Assembly: GCF_910596095.1 (NCBI RefSeq)
Contig: NC_056545.1
Location: 24,079,067 to 24,143,066 of the forward strand
Direction: 5' to 3'
Origin: Thunnus maccoyii
Taxonomy: Eukaryota > Chordata > Actinopteri > Scombriformes > Scombridae
DNA length: 64,000 nt
Both the position numbers and the translations under genes were made by a program. The notes under the pieces were generated by a model, which saw only the letters and a list, made by a program, of their open reading frames with translations, made no database searches and was not told the origin of the DNA. This document shows, one piece after another, positions 11,154 to 23,809 of this stretch. Position 1 is the first letter of the stretch. Each line of letters starts with the position of its first letter.

Positions 11154-14100
11154 CTTTAGAGAGAGAAGTTACAATAAGTCAAACAGGTAGAGCTCCAACT
11201 AGTACAAAACAAACATACATCACAGAAGAGCAGCAGGATATATGCAAATGTTTGGATACAGAAGGTGGAGGAGGAAGAGCTTGTCTCCAAATATGTTAGG
11301 TGTTTGGGTTTCTTTATTAAAAAATTATAGAGCCAGGACACTGGAAATTACATGGCACCATTTTTACATTTTCACTCTCAAAAGTGACCTTGTGTCTCTA
11401 CAGAGGACAACATGTTTTCTGCTTTAATTCCCATGTGCTTACCTGCTATTGCTAGGGGTGAAGGGGTTGTAGAAGGCTTGGATGATGTCATGAGCATACC
11501 AAGAGCAGGCAATAATGGCACACAAAGCTGTGGAAAAGTAAAGGAGAACATCACTGAAACTGTTGAGAATCCAGGGAAAAGTAGGAGTAAAAAAGAAAAC
11601 AGAAACCAAAAAAATACTTAATGACGTTTTACCTCCGATCAGAATGATAATGCCACTAGTCATGGCAATGCGGGACTTGCGTGTTTTGTCATCTCCTCCA
11701 CAGTTGGTGCACTTCATTCCCATGCAGGCTACACCCAGACCGGCCAGCGATACGATAATGCTCACAATCATGAGGGCACGGGTGGCCTGGAGAGCACCTG
11801 GATGAAAGGGAATAAAAGGGTTAATCAGTTATTGTGACAAACATTTAACACTTAACAGTCGCTACAATGTACATATGAGCAAAAGGTGTGGACTTGACTT
11901 GACTTGACAGGCTCTTTTGGAGAAAAACAAAGTGGAACAAAAGGAATGTCCACAGAAATTTGTGGTTAATTCTATTAAAAATCTAGATTTATTTTTGCAA
12001 AGTTGCTTTTGTTTGTGATTAGAAGCCACCATTTGTAAAAAAAAGGTAGTGTAAAACTCTTATTCATGTGCAACAGAGCAGCCTCTGTCTCTTGTGTCTA
12101 GTTGCCGCTCCCTATAACAACGCACCACAGAAACTGGCTCTAACCGGAAGCCCAGTGAAACCCTGGAGGGGGTGGGGGGAGTGGGTGTGTGGGTTAGTAT
12201 GCGTGCTAGTCAGAAAACAGGTCTAACCGGGTTTCAGATTTCATTATGAGGAAGACACTCCCAATTTCAGGTACTCTCAGCACCGCTTTTCAACAGGTGG
12301 ACATTTCTTAGCTTGAAACCACCATCCATAAAGACACAAGGCCCTCTATGTATCCAAATGTCCATTGTGGCTTCACAGAAATTATTCTAGTTGTCACACT
12401 TTTCCAAGTTTTGGTATCCATTGTTCCTAAACAATGTTCCAAGTGTGCGTTAGTAGATTTTAAAAGGCAGGTATTTCTGAATACTGAGCCATTATTTGTT
12501 CACTCGCTCCATATCTGACCACAGCTTTAATCACACAAGGTTTATCAAAGTTGGGTTTGTGTTCGTGTTTGAAGAGGCGATAAGACACATTGCACTACAG
12601 ATACTTTTATCAGATGTTTTGATATGTCCAATAGAAAAAAAAAATTTTTTTTTTTTTACAAAAGACAACAATTCAGAGGAAACGGCCAGTTCGCGAACTT
12701 CTAGCTCACCAAGTCGAATATGTTTAAGTAGGATTAACGCACAGGGAGGGACCAGCACACAAAAAAGGAAGATTTCCCTCAGTGGCATTCAGGCAGTTTA
12801 TGCCTGAGGGCAGTCAATCAAATCGGTTGAATAAGAAACATGTACAATGAAGAATCCAACTGCCAGTCTATCATTGACCTATTTCGCCACTGCTTTACAA
12901 TCACAGATCATAAAGTCATAAAGACGGTTACAATTCAACAGCAAAGCACTTATACCTGGAATTGTGATGTTAGACTTTAAAAATGTTTGTTCCAACCGAT
13001 TCATTTGGCTTGCTATGTTCTTTTTGTTAATGACTTACATGATTCATTACTGAATAACCAGTGTATTTTAATTCATTTCCTTAATCTCCCCATACTGTTA
13101 TATATCACATCCCGGAAGTGTGGCCTACTGTAATTGTTTGACCTGTTTATTATGTAAGCGTTGTGCTCGTAAACATTTAGAAAAATTTAACTTCATGCTG
13201 TATTTAATATACATTCTCCACACATGATTGTAAAGTTAACACTTTGGGGCAAAAACATAGCAAAGAATGGCTTGTTTGAATTTTATCCCCTATAGGCCAA
13301 AGACAGAGCAACTGTTTATGGGGATGGTTTTTCACACATGTTGACTAAACAGTGGCTCGTACAGGTGTTGTTTAACCTGTAACTCCTCATGCTGTTCAAT
13401 GCAAATCCTACACTATAGTGCATGGGTGCTGGGAGGAGGGGTACCTAGGGTGGACAATGGCTATAGGAGAATCATTGCCTAAGTGTAAAAAGTAACACAC
13501 AAGCGATAAGATTGTGCAAGTTTTAAATATGTCTTTTACAAGACGATCTCTGGCACTGAGTCATAAGGCTGCACAGTGCAGGTGAGGCCTCACAGCGGGG
13601 GTTTGAGCAAAATAACGACATTCTGAGTGGATAAAAAGGGAGTTAATAAGTGACAGAACTGGTTAGTCCAAGCCACAGGACTTTAGTGACTGCTCAATTG
13701 TAAAAACCTGCTTCAGACTATATCCAATTGTAAAAATTGGCCCAAGGAAAACGTTAGGTGCTTCTGCTTTTCAACAGGTGCAATCCATATTATTACATCA
13801 TTTCCTGTTACATGTTAACTACAGGTTTCTTTATATGAAACTTAGTTACATTAACCTTTAAAAAAAAAGAAGATAAGCATCGAGTGATAAAATAGACAGT
13901 AGGCCTGTATGTCTCCTGACTTACAGGGTTTTTATTAGGCCTTTACAGAGAACACCTTTGTGGATTTAGTAAGATAGTCAAAGGCAACAGTAACAGCTTT
14001 TCAAGGACTTTTCGAGCTATTATAAGTTCATCCATAACACGAATAAAAACATCTTAATTTTGACTTTTTATTCCAAAGGGCAAAACATTTCAGCGACACA

Positions 14101-14344
14101 TAATTTGAATCCTTTACTTACTGTTGAGCTGCAGGATTGAGTCGTAGACCTTGCACTGGATTTGGCCTGTGCTCTGGAAGGCACAGGCCATCCACAGTCC
14201 TTCGTACATGGCCACCGCTGTGATGATGTTGTCCCCAACATAAGCGGACATCTTCCACTGGGGCAAAATGGTGCCAATTATCAATCCAACTGACCCCAGA
14301 AGCGCCAGGACGAACCCCAAAATCTGCAAACCGGAGTTGGCCAT
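11003..14344 (-). CDS. cldn7: Claudin-7, tight-junction tetraspan protein (complete)
   Basis: Claudins form the paracellular seal or pores of tight junctions in epithelia. Four exons on the minus strand (14344-14122, 11797-11633, 11527-11443, 11153-11003; 223+165+85+151 nt) splice to 207 residues. The start [11 protein letters not shown] is the first ATG and has G at -3 and +4. Four hydrophobic spans are visible. The first extracellular loop carries the claudin signature: W30, G49-L50-W51, C54 and C64. [13 protein letters not shown] after the second span and the C-terminal SSKEYV PDZ-binding tail point to claudin-7 rather than claudin-1. The linked fgf11 gene supports this, since human CLDN7 and FGF11 share 17p13.1. 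The a/b paralogue was not assigned. Introns are 2324, 105 and 289 bp. Confidence 0.94.
11443..11527 (-). CDS. cldn7: cldn7 exon 3
   Basis: 85 nt, acceptor AG at 11529-11528, donor GTAAGC at 11442. It encodes [20 protein letters not shown] and NPFTPSNS, the second extracellular loop. The final Arg codon is split. Confidence 0.94.
11633..11797 (-). CDS. cldn7: cldn7 exon 2
   Basis: 165 nt, acceptor AG at 11799-11798, donor at 11632. It encodes [15 protein letters not shown], span 2, the CTNCGGDDK intracellular loop and span 3 ([12 protein letters not shown]). Confidence 0.95.
11891..11908. repeat. (GACTT)n pentamer repeat
   Basis: Three full GACTT units plus GAC in cldn7 intron 1. The same pentamer (on the opposite strand, TCAAG) forms the 3' tail of the L2-like LINE at 23.53 kb, so this may be a remnant LINE or SINE tail. 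Confidence 0.5.
12635..12657. repeat. A10T13 palindromic tract
   Basis: Ten A residues directly followed by thirteen T residues. The A10T10 part is self-complementary. Confidence 0.85.
14122..14344 (-). CDS. cldn7: cldn7 exon 1 (coding)
   Basis: 223 nt from the ATG at 14344-14342 to donor GTAAGT beginning at 14121. It encodes span 1 and the first extracellular loop up to DSILQLN plus one base of a Ser codon. It holds the W-GLW-C-C claudin signature. Confidence 0.95.
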
Positions 14345-14559
14345 TTCCACTTTCTTCAACGATGTGACCTCAAAATCAACAAAGGCGACGTCCACCTGCT
14401 CTGAAGCTACAAATCCCGCACTCCTTAAACTTAGCTGGGTTTTTAATTAAGTTTGATTTGTTGCCCACAAAGTAAGTTCTTCTGTTATTATCTCTTATTC
14501 CTTGGCTTTCTGAGAGTAAATTAGCAGACAACGATGATATTTCAAGTTATAAAGTGTCT

Positions 14560-14720
14560 CTGTGACTCTTTCACGCACCTGTTCCTCAGTCGCACCTTCA
14601 ATGGGGAGGGAGTACCGGGAGCGAGCTTTTTAGGCGGTTTCTGTGGCAGGTGGGCGGGGACGCGCACGCAGTTTCGACTCATCAGCGGCGGCAGCGAGCA
14701 CTAGAAGTTTCGTGACGTGG
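14560..14720 (-). promoter_or_regulatory. cldn7: Probable cldn7 promoter
   Basis: A locally GC-rich stretch upstream of the claudin start. It has a GC box (GGGCGGGG, 14652-14659), two E2-boxes (CACCTG at 14576-14581, CAGGTG at 14647-14652) and a TATA-like CTAAAAAG on the minus strand (14633-14626). A third CACCTG at 14393-14398 falls in the 5' leader. In mammals Snail-family repressors act on claudin genes through such E2-boxes. The transcription start is inferred, roughly 14600. Confidence 0.5.
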
Positions 14721-15580
14721 GCGAAGTGTTTCCTGAAATAGACCCCGATGCTCTACATCATAACAACTAAATATTGCACATTTGATCCAGTAAACACCAA
14801 AACAAACCAAAACCCATGTTGATGTTTTTCCATTTACTGAAACATGTTAACAAGTTTGAGGGATAGACAACAGATGTGTGATGTTTATTTTCTACTCCAA
14901 TATACGCCCAGGTATACCTTAAAGTCATGGATTTGTATATTACCAACTGTAAATGTGGTTATTGTTTCTTATAAATATGCCTGACACAGAAAAGTGTCTG
15001 AATTTATTATTTTAAATGTCAAATTTATAAGAAACAACAGAGTATTTTTAAATGTTTTAAAGTGAAAACACAGCCAGCATCACTCACATCCTGTATGTCT
15101 ATCTCCAATAAGCCTAATCACTATTTCACATTTGTAAACCATTAGAATAATTAACCATTAGATATAGCTTCTACATTTAATGCCACAGTGTTGTACACTA
15201 ATTTATTAGATTAGTATTATAATTCCAACGTCTTGTAAAATGGAGAAGTTGAGTACCTACATACAAGTATTTATTTTACATTTTTTGTACACACATTTTA
15301 TATAGCTGTTTGTTAAAGCAAAGACACACTGTTACATGCAAGTGCACAGCACCCTGTTGGCTTAACAATGTTTCACTCCACAAGTGCATCAGTTCTCCAA
15401 AATGGGAAGTTGCATTTAACTAAGCGGAAGTTAGTGGGAAATGCTCCATAAAATTAAAACGAAGAACACAAAAACAAGTAATATCTAAACATGTTTATAA
15501 GGATGGGTAATCAGGTCTCTATATGTCTATATGTCTATATCCACCAAAATACATAAGTCATTGTGATTAACCAATTCATT

Positions 15581-15581
15581 T

Positions 15582-15641
<60 letters not shown>

Positions 15642-15668
15642 CACACACACATATATATACATACATAT
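15581..15668. repeat. (TA)n(TG)n compound microsatellite
   Basis: About 13 TA units (15581-15606), then about 17 TG units to 15640, then a CA/TA tail. The abutting TG and CA parts make it partly self-complementary. Confidence 0.92.
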
Positions 15669-18063
15669 CTTATATGATGTAGGCCAAATGTTACCCCTTT
15701 TTGTCTCAATCTTGATTAATATATTACATACAAATATCACACAGTGTGTTTGCATGTGTATTACAACCCAAATCAAATTCCACATTTCTAAAACATATTT
15801 ATTATATAAGATAATGTCACATTCTTTTACACATGTAATATTGTTGGCCTTTTCATTTTCATGTGTTCAACACATGTAAGTGTGTGGTTGGCAGTCATGT
15901 GCTTGAGTTATAGGACATATTAAACAGCTCTTTGTACACTACACTGTGCTTTATCTACCACAGGTCAGAGGAACTGAATTAAAATCCACTCAGCCAGCAG
16001 GAGTGGCTCGCAGGCCCTGGAATACAATTCAGCTGAAGTTGTGTTAACCCAGATGGAAGGGTTAAGACAACAGATGCAGATATGAGTACTGTGCAGTGAT
16101 GGATCCTGCTGTTATGACTATGTATATCCATGAATAATAGATGTACTGTAGGCATATCTTCATGTTTTTGAAATTTAGACTACATCTGTCTTGCCTATGC
16201 TTGCCACTTTGGCTATGAGCACCATTAACAATAAAAAGAGTTGTCTTTGACTTTTAAAAGTACTCAAGACTATTTTTTATATAAAACAATCCTAAATTAA
16301 TTATTCAATTATTTGCAGGGAAAAAAGTAAAAGTATATATTGGGAAAAACAGTTGAATACAGTTTTTTAAATTTTATTTATTTATTTTTTTACCTATACC
16401 CCATATACTCCTGGTGTTGTTTTCCATGCAAATAAGCACTTCATTTTCTAACTTCTCACTTTTTTAATATAAACTTAAACACACATGTATTTTCATGTAT
16501 TTCATCCACATATAGTAGGTGAAGAAGATATTTCACAACTTTAAACCAAACTATCACCAGTTATCATCATTACTCAGACAACAGCGTATGGTTTCCTGAT
16601 ATCCTACAGAGTCTGGTTTAGCTTATTTACTTAAGTTTAAGACTGCCAAAGGTGTATCTTCAGCCGGTGTGATATAGACCACAGTTTCCCTGATCAAGGT
16701 ACTTTCCAGTATCTACTCACTGGTCAAATCCAAATGTTTGTTTGGAATTTGTCAGCTTCCACCTGGCACTCCCCTTAGACACTCCTCTGGGTTGTGGAAG
16801 GAAACACTGGAAAAAGAGAACTTCTTTTTCTGTCTTTCCATCAAATATTTATTTTATTTTTACCATCTAATTATTTACTGTACTGAACTGGGCTTTACTT
16901 GTATGTTTTACTACCAGTTTTGTAACTAGTCTTTTCCATTAGTTTATATTCTCTTTATTATCTCTTTATTACTACTTATGTGAGCATGTGGGCACCACTG
17001 CCACTACAACATAACATTTCTCTAGAATCCTTTATCAAGGTAAATTCCTTCATCCTGACACACTAACAAAAGGGGGAGATCTAAGAAGTAATCCCAGAAG
17101 CTCATACTGAGTTTTATTTTAGTAGCAAGGGCCCTGAGGGAGTACTGTTTTCAGTTTGCTCTGACCAATTCACTATGACAACATGAGAGTAGACTAGGAA
17201 ATCCCGGGGCCTTACTGTCAGTTTTCAGCAGTAGAGATAAAGTCTTTGCCTTACTTTTGATGTATACCTTGTCAGTTTTTCTCAGATTTTTCTTGAGAAG
17301 ATATTTTTAAATGTGTAACGTGATGCAAAATTTTAATTTGGTACATGTTAATCTGGTTGAACAGTTGGTGTGAGAATAAGTTTTCCTTTCAATTTTGATG
17401 TGTTTTGCACAGCTACAGTCCGACAACGGCAACTCCAAAATTACAATGGGAGTTGATTCCTTACCTCACCAGTCAAACAGGTTTTATCGAGCTTCTGCTG
17501 GTATCCAAGCAGTTCTTAGAAAACATGAAATTTACCACAAAAAGAAAACAACAAAACATTTTATATGCACAAGCAAGCACTGGGTGACACTTTTTCAAAC
17601 AAACTGTTACTAGATTGCGTGATACTTCTAAACATAGAAAGTGATTGTCAGGGTTCAAAAGTGCTATGATACTTGCGCAACACTGAGATTTTTCAGATTG
17701 ATACCCACAGTCACTCACTGAGTCATCACATATGTTACTTAGGGGAAGGAAGTAGTAAATATTTTTAACTTGTCATAAGTTTCTTGAATTGTCACATGAC
17801 TCGTCTCAAGAGAAACAGATGACACTGAATGGGACTATCTGTGTTTACTGCTTTGCAGGGTGTGTTTAGTCTGGGTCAACTGTCTCAGCTCCACAACATT
17901 TTTTTCACAATGCTCTTCAAGGTACTAAACCCCAAGCCAATGACATAATGAACTGAACATCGGTTTACATTTTTCTGTACTGTATTGTTGACTGTAGAAC
18001 TAGCCTGCCTCCAGAAACATGTTTTGGTTGGATCATATACTAGTTTGAACATGCTCTCTCATT

Positions 18064-18095
18064 GGTGTGTCCAAACTTTTGACTGGTACTGCATA
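18064..18095. mobile_element. Solo Tc1-like transposon end
   Basis: GGTGTGTCCAAACTTTTGAC followed by TGGTACTGCATA matches the inverted-repeat end also present at 61.07-61.14 kb and common to a fish Tc1/mariner family. The partner end was not found nearby, so this is a fragment. Confidence 0.55.
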
Positions 18096-19198
18096 TGTGG
18101 AGGAATTATATGAAATGATTTACACACTTTTACAAAGTTTTCCCACAGGAACTTTTGATATGAAAGTTAATCTTACTGAACAATATAAGTTATTACCTAC
18201 TTGAAAATCTTCCCCCAAAATTCCTTTGATATTTTGAGTCATGAATTTTGGGCACTTTAATCACTCTTTTTTTTCTCTGATCACATGTTTTCCAATTAAG
18301 ATTTAACCTCACCATGTGACACTGATGTGTTGATGTTACCTTAATGACTCACCTTAATCCTTTTACACTGAGTGGAAAGTTCTACCTTCATTCTAGGGAG
18401 CAGATAGGACTTAAGGTTTCTTAAGGCTAGATGAAACAAACTTCCTTTAAAGTGTAACGCTGCCATCTGGTGGTTACTCTGACTCTGAAACAAAGCTTTA
18501 AATACACAACCATTCTAACTCCAGTTTTAACTCCAGTCATGCAATATACTCTTTCTATACTAATGGGCCAGACAACCACGTTTCAGGAGAATTTTAATTT
18601 CTGAAAATATCTATATTTATAAATTTATACAGTCCTATATTAAGAGTGCATACTTACTGTCTGTTTGCCATATTTAACAATAAAGAATTAATTGGATATT
18701 TTGTCACTGATTGGGGGCAACCTTTAATATCCCAAAAAAAGAAGAAGAAGGTTTGTTTGCACAGGAGTGGTTTAAATGACAGCTTTTTCAAGTCACAAGA
18801 AGCAGCAATGGAAAACAGAAGGGGTCATGGCGCCACATATAGTGATGTATGAAAATCATGGTGCATGAGTAAAATAGATAGAGGTTATAGTTTCTGCTCT
18901 ATTTTGAACCATTACTATAAGTGTTGTGTGTTTTTTGTTTTTTATCACATTTGCAAATGTGATATTGTGAATGAATGAGATTGAGAGTCACATGGGAGAC
19001 AGTGGTTGGTAAAGCAGTTATCATCTGTAATAAACTATGGATGTAAACTGTAAGTTATGGGACTATAGTGACTATACAGTTAGATGTGTTTCACTTAAAT
19101 CCAAATTGACCAGAATTTAACAGTGTTCTCTAACCAAAATTAAATTATATTATGTATAATGGATTGATTAAAGCTGCAACTGTGAAGTGCTTGAAATT

Positions 19199-19237
19199 AT
19201 ATCCTCTACTTACATTGTAAGTGTAAGTAGAGGATAT
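19199..19237. repeat. Perfect 16-bp inverted repeat (hairpin)
   Basis: Left arm ATATCCTCTACTTACA at 19199-19214, seven-base spacer, and exact reverse complement at 19222-19237. No transposon or gene context is recognised around it. Confidence 0.85.
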
Positions 19238-21639
19238 GCTAAGAGGAAGAACTGTGAAGCTCAGAGCCTCATTCTTCCCGTTTGAAAAAGTAATTTCACT
19301 CATGGCACTGCAAGGCACTTTTTATTAAAAAAAATATCCACAAGAAGTTAAGTGAAATGAGAACGGCATTTAATTAACTAAACTGTAGATTGTAATATGT
19401 GATGTGTAATATTTCCTGGTGCACTTAATTTCTAATAATGTGTGGAAAAATTACTGTTATGAAAAATTACTTGATATAAAAAGTTGATATATTTGCAAGT
19501 CAGTTGCAGGAACACAGTGTGATTTAGAACTTGACAGCCATTGTGCTTTACTTACATCATGTGTCATCATTGTAAATTCTTTTACTCTTTCTTTAAGATA
19601 CAGGGTTTTTCTTTTTTTTTTTTTTTTAATCAAATAATGAGTTATAGATGTTCTTTTTCATGGAAAACATTTGTTTCTGTTATTTCTCTTACCCTTGAAA
19701 CTGCATGATGAAATACCAAATGTATTTTGTTCATTATCTCAATTGTCAGTTTTCATGCTTTTTAATACAATCATTTTTCATTGATATCCTTTGCTTCAAT
19801 GTAGAAATGGTTGATACCAAGACAACATTTTCATAATTGTTAGCCTCATCAACATGCACTTGTGGCTACTTTGTTAATCATGTTGATTTCCATCCATCCT
19901 ATGCTGTGTTATTGACATTAATATCAATGAAAGACCAGTTAAATTGTGTGTAGTCAGAAGAACATTGGCAGTTCTGGGAAAAACATGATTAAATGCAGCA
20001 CATGCACATAAAATCTCCCAAGGTTGTGATTTTCCCACGTTTGTTCAAATTTAGCATGTAGATGCCTATAATGGAAACATGCGCATACTGAAGGTAATTG
20101 GTTCCTCCAGCTAACATGAGAACTATATTTGGTTTAATACCTTAATCCTTATTTGCTGCATTAAGAAATATAAAGCTCCATTCAGTCTGAGTGCAGACTG
20201 CTCCACTCTGTGTGGGTTTATTGGGAATAATCTTATATAAATGCAGGAGTCATGCTTCCATAAGATTTGAGATGCCCCAGTAAAGCACAAGGAGGATCAG
20301 AAGAGGAAAGAGGGCTGTCTGACCCTGACTCAGGTCACATCTAAAAGGGGAACTCATTGTGAAAGTCAGTGACAGCCCAGAGCACACAATAATCTGCCAG
20401 ATCAGATGCCGCTCAACTTTGGCTTGTTCAAGAGTATGACTTGTAGCTTAATTATCCCTGAATGTGGGACATGAACCGTCATCCATTTACCACGGTTATC
20501 ACCAAGAGATTGCGATGTCTAATTGACTGCTGGGTTGTGAACAAGAAGTAATTGCAGCTATTCATCCATCTGATACATTTCGGTTAAATAATCTTAGTTC
20601 TTTAAAAAGACAGATGACTCTTCAGTAGATCAGACAGATGTTAGTTTGTTAATCTCACACCAGATGATTATCTGTCATACGATATCATGCCAGGTCACCC
20701 TATATGCTAAATGTCTATGTTGATATTATAGCTTTCACTGTTACTTTGTCATGTTATACATGGAATTATTTGACAGATGGCCCATCTCTATTGTTAAAGC
20801 TTTAATATCATGTGTGACAGCTAGAATGAGGCAAAGAGCAATGAAAGATGGAAGGGCAAATGTGAAAGGTCATGAGCCAGATTTGAGCCCACTATTTTTA
20901 AGTTGATGACAGAATACATATTATTATGGTCAGTTTAATTTTAATAAGTAAAATCATGTGTTAAATATGATTTGATATGATATGATATGATTTTTAGCAT
21001 GTTAGTGGGGGTAACAATGGAAGAACCCCACAAGAAGAGACCCCCTTCCAGGGCTCATAGCTGCTGGTAGGCAGCATGACTAAAAGCCCATCAGCCCATA
21101 ATTATGACACTATATAATGATAATCATTACATATTGCTTCCAGTTCAGAGATAGGGATGTGTTTAGTTTACTTGGCTTCAAGACTGGAAGAAGAGCCTAG
21201 CTTTTTTAAAACTGATAAAATATGAAATGCATTTAGCCCTTTTTCAACATTTTGACCCTGCTGAAACACTGGCACTTACTTTGTTGTGTATGTACCATAG
21301 ATCTATATTAGATTAGATTATTCATTTTTTCTTATCCTAGAGGGAAACAGGGGGGGTCTAAATGCAGAGGCTACTCTGTCTTCTTGAGAAAAACAAAACT
21401 TCTTTGATCAACTTTAGGCCAAGTGGACATTTTTACACATTTTGACATAGCGCTATCACAGAGGAGCTCCGCTTGCTTGTCAATGCTAAGCATGATCTAC
21501 CTAATAACACCTTCATTTTCAAGTTACTGTAAAGAATTGCAAGAGCTCATCTGTTAATTTATATCAAATTATAGAGGTGCTATAATATTTCAGAGATGTG
21601 TTCATATTGTTATTTCCAAAGACATGGGTGTGCCACAGC

Positions 21640-23530
21640 CTACAGAGGGTTTTCAGTGTCACTGTTGCATGTGCAGTACTGCGCAATAGATGCAAGATCT
21701 GGCACTATTATAGGCACTATAAAATGATCATCACCATTAGCAATTTCCAAGTCAGTGTAGTCCTTGACAGAAACTCTGGGCATGAACTTGAATGGGCATG
21801 AATTGTTTGGAGGGCATCTGATGAGAAGGCTGAATTTTCCCATTATATAAATCCCTCTCTTGTCCCTTGTCATCCTGTAAGGTGGGCAAGTGAATGCCAA
21901 ATTTGCCTGATGTTCACTTGTATACCTTGTGTGGGTCGCCCTCACAGAGTGCAGGGGAAGGCAGAGTCTCCCCACCAATGGTCCAGACCATGACGCCCGG
22001 GAGGGGTGAGTGGCATCTCCGATTTCAGTGCTGTTCTCCTTGTGGAGGAGATCTACGTTAACATCATCCTTGGTGTCCTGCCATGCTCCTACTCAGAGTT
22101 GAGGAGCTGACTAAACAGAGGGGCTTAACTCTGCATCAAAGTTTTAGACCATGTCCCCCCCAGCTAATGCTAGCCGAAGCCAGCTTGTCTATGGGCTTGC
22201 AGGAGTATCAGAAAGGCGGGCTCTGGGTTTTGAGTCTGCTGACTCCCACAAGCACTACTTCACAATTCTCATGGACACAATGCTGCAGTGCTCACAGGAC
22301 CCGGGGTCCACCAGCAATGCCTGGGCACACTTAACTCTCATACACATAATGCAGAAGGGATGTGAGTTCTTCTCTAAGATTTTAAATGCACAAGCAGCTG
22401 GGGAATGGAGAGTTCAACCATTTGGTTGTTCAGTGTTCACTTAAGTCTCACAAGCACACATACACTTTTGTCCACTGACATATCTAAGCATGCAGCTGAG
22501 GATGCAGTGTTACAATTCTTTAAAAGATGACCACTGTTGGCTACCTAAGGGCAGTGTTGTACAGCCAATAAACATTCTCTGAGAGAACAGTTATCGCAGG
22601 AGACTGACAGCTCTACTACTAAGTCAGAGTGGGTTTTAAAGACGATAGCCAAAAGCTACAGGCTTCTAGTTGCTAGTGTACCCTACTGGTTTAGCGGTCT
22701 CCTCATTTCCCAAGCAGTAGGGGAGACCCATGTCTTACAGCAGGAAATGTCAGCCTTGTTAAACAAAAGGACAATCGGGGGATACCAATAGTGCTACATG
22801 AACAGAAGGGTTCTATCTAAGGTATTTCCTGGAACTAAAGAAAGGAGGATATGGATCTTCGTATCCTACACAAGTGTCTCAGGAAAAGTTTTACATGGTC
22901 ACACATGCCTCCCTGCTATGCTTGGTGTACCAGCGCAAATTGTTCATGTCAATCGAGCTGAAGGATGCATATTTTCATGTCCCTGTTTATCCTCCATGCA
23001 GGAAAAACTTGAGGTTTGCTTTTCAAGGTGTGGCATATAAGTACTTAATAATCCCATTTGGGCTGTCATTTACTCTAAGAGTGTTGAATATAATGATGCA
23101 GCTATAGCCTCAGGGAGCGAGGCATCTGCCAGGTCACCTATCTGGACAACTGGCTAGCACTTGCATATTTGGAAGAGGAGGCTGTGACACACATGGGCAT
23201 AATGTTAGTGGACATGGGCTTTGATGTGAAAACAGAAATAAGTGTGTTAATAGCAAGACAGGACATAGCCTTTCTGGTGTTGAATTTCGTCCTCTTGTCA
23301 GCCTGCCTGTCACTCGACAGAGAGGATGCATTCAAATCCACTCTGGTACATTTTGTCATGGGAAAACGGGTCACATACGGTCTATGTCTCAGGCTATTGC
23401 AGTTGATGGCGTCTGCACTGCTGGTGGTGAGACTCGGCAGGCTGTTAATGAAAATTTCCAGTGTTGGGTGACCTCTCTCAAGTTACACCCCATGAGTCAC
23501 TGGCCCCTCAGGGTTATGGTGTCTGCGTCT
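21640..23530 (+). mobile_element. Decayed DIRS-like retrotransposon
   Basis: From about 22.0 kb the + strand carries broken frames of a DIRS-type element. A gag-like segment lies around 22080-22440. Reverse transcriptase follows, with LKDAYFHVPV (about 22958-22987) and PFGLSF. A stop near 23107 breaks the frame. The catalytic YLDD box reads YLDN at 23139-23150. RNase H-like sequence with LMASALLVV runs to about 23520. The order and motifs fit DIRS1-type elements, which integrate with a tyrosine recombinase. No recombinase domain was found. The right side is interrupted by the L2-like LINE. The left boundary is uncertain. Confidence 0.7.
22874..23470 (+). pseudogene. DIRS reverse transcriptase / RNase H remnant
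   Basis: Two frame segments (22874-23107 and 23169-23471) match the RT palm and the following RNase H region of DIRS-type polyproteins. They are separated by a stop and a frame change. The second active-site aspartate is Asn, so it cannot be a functional polymerase. Confidence 0.7.
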
Positions 23531-23779
23531 TGTCAAGTCAAGTCAAGTCAAGTTTATTTATAAAGCACATTTCATACGACAGGCGTAGACTCAATGTGCT
23601 TCAAGATAAAAAGCAAAAAACGTAGGCAAATTGAATCATACATGACAAAAACATATAACAACATATAAGATAAGAAGGTATTATATATATGAAAACATAC
23701 AAGATGAGATAAAATCATATAAGAAGGTATTACAATAAAAGGGAACACAACAAAAAGGTTTAATTATTATTATTAAAAG

Positions 23780-23809
23780 GGAATAATAATAATAATAATA
23801 ATAATAATA
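23780..23809. repeat. (AAT)n microsatellite
   Basis: About nine AAT units within the LINE 3' UTR region. Confidence 0.85.

Larger units (their letters stand above)
11798..14121 (-). other. cldn7: cldn7 intron 1
   Basis: 2324 bp. It contains a (GACTT)3 pentamer run at 11891-11908, an A10T13 tract at 12635-12657 and a GC-richer patch at 12100-12240 with an ETS-type site (ACCGGAAGC) and a second TAACCGG. No other gene was seen. Confidence 0.6.
14721..21600. other. Intergenic region upstream of cldn7
   Basis: AT-rich, no recognisable gene or RNA. It contains an AT/GT microsatellite (15.6 kb), a Tc1-like end (18.06 kb), a perfect hairpin (19.2 kb) and a short TATGA tandem near 20970. Short open frames on both strands lack family features. 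Confidence 0.6.

Noticed and set aside
11439..11771. A continuous 110-codon minus-strand frame through cldn7 exons 2 and 3
   Set aside because: It reads through the 105-bp intron. The claudin family sequence requires splicing 11633 to 11527, which gives the correct span 3 and loop.
14345..14395. In-frame extension upstream of the claudin ATG
   Set aside because: It would begin at GTG, not ATG, and claudins start at the MANSG methionine.
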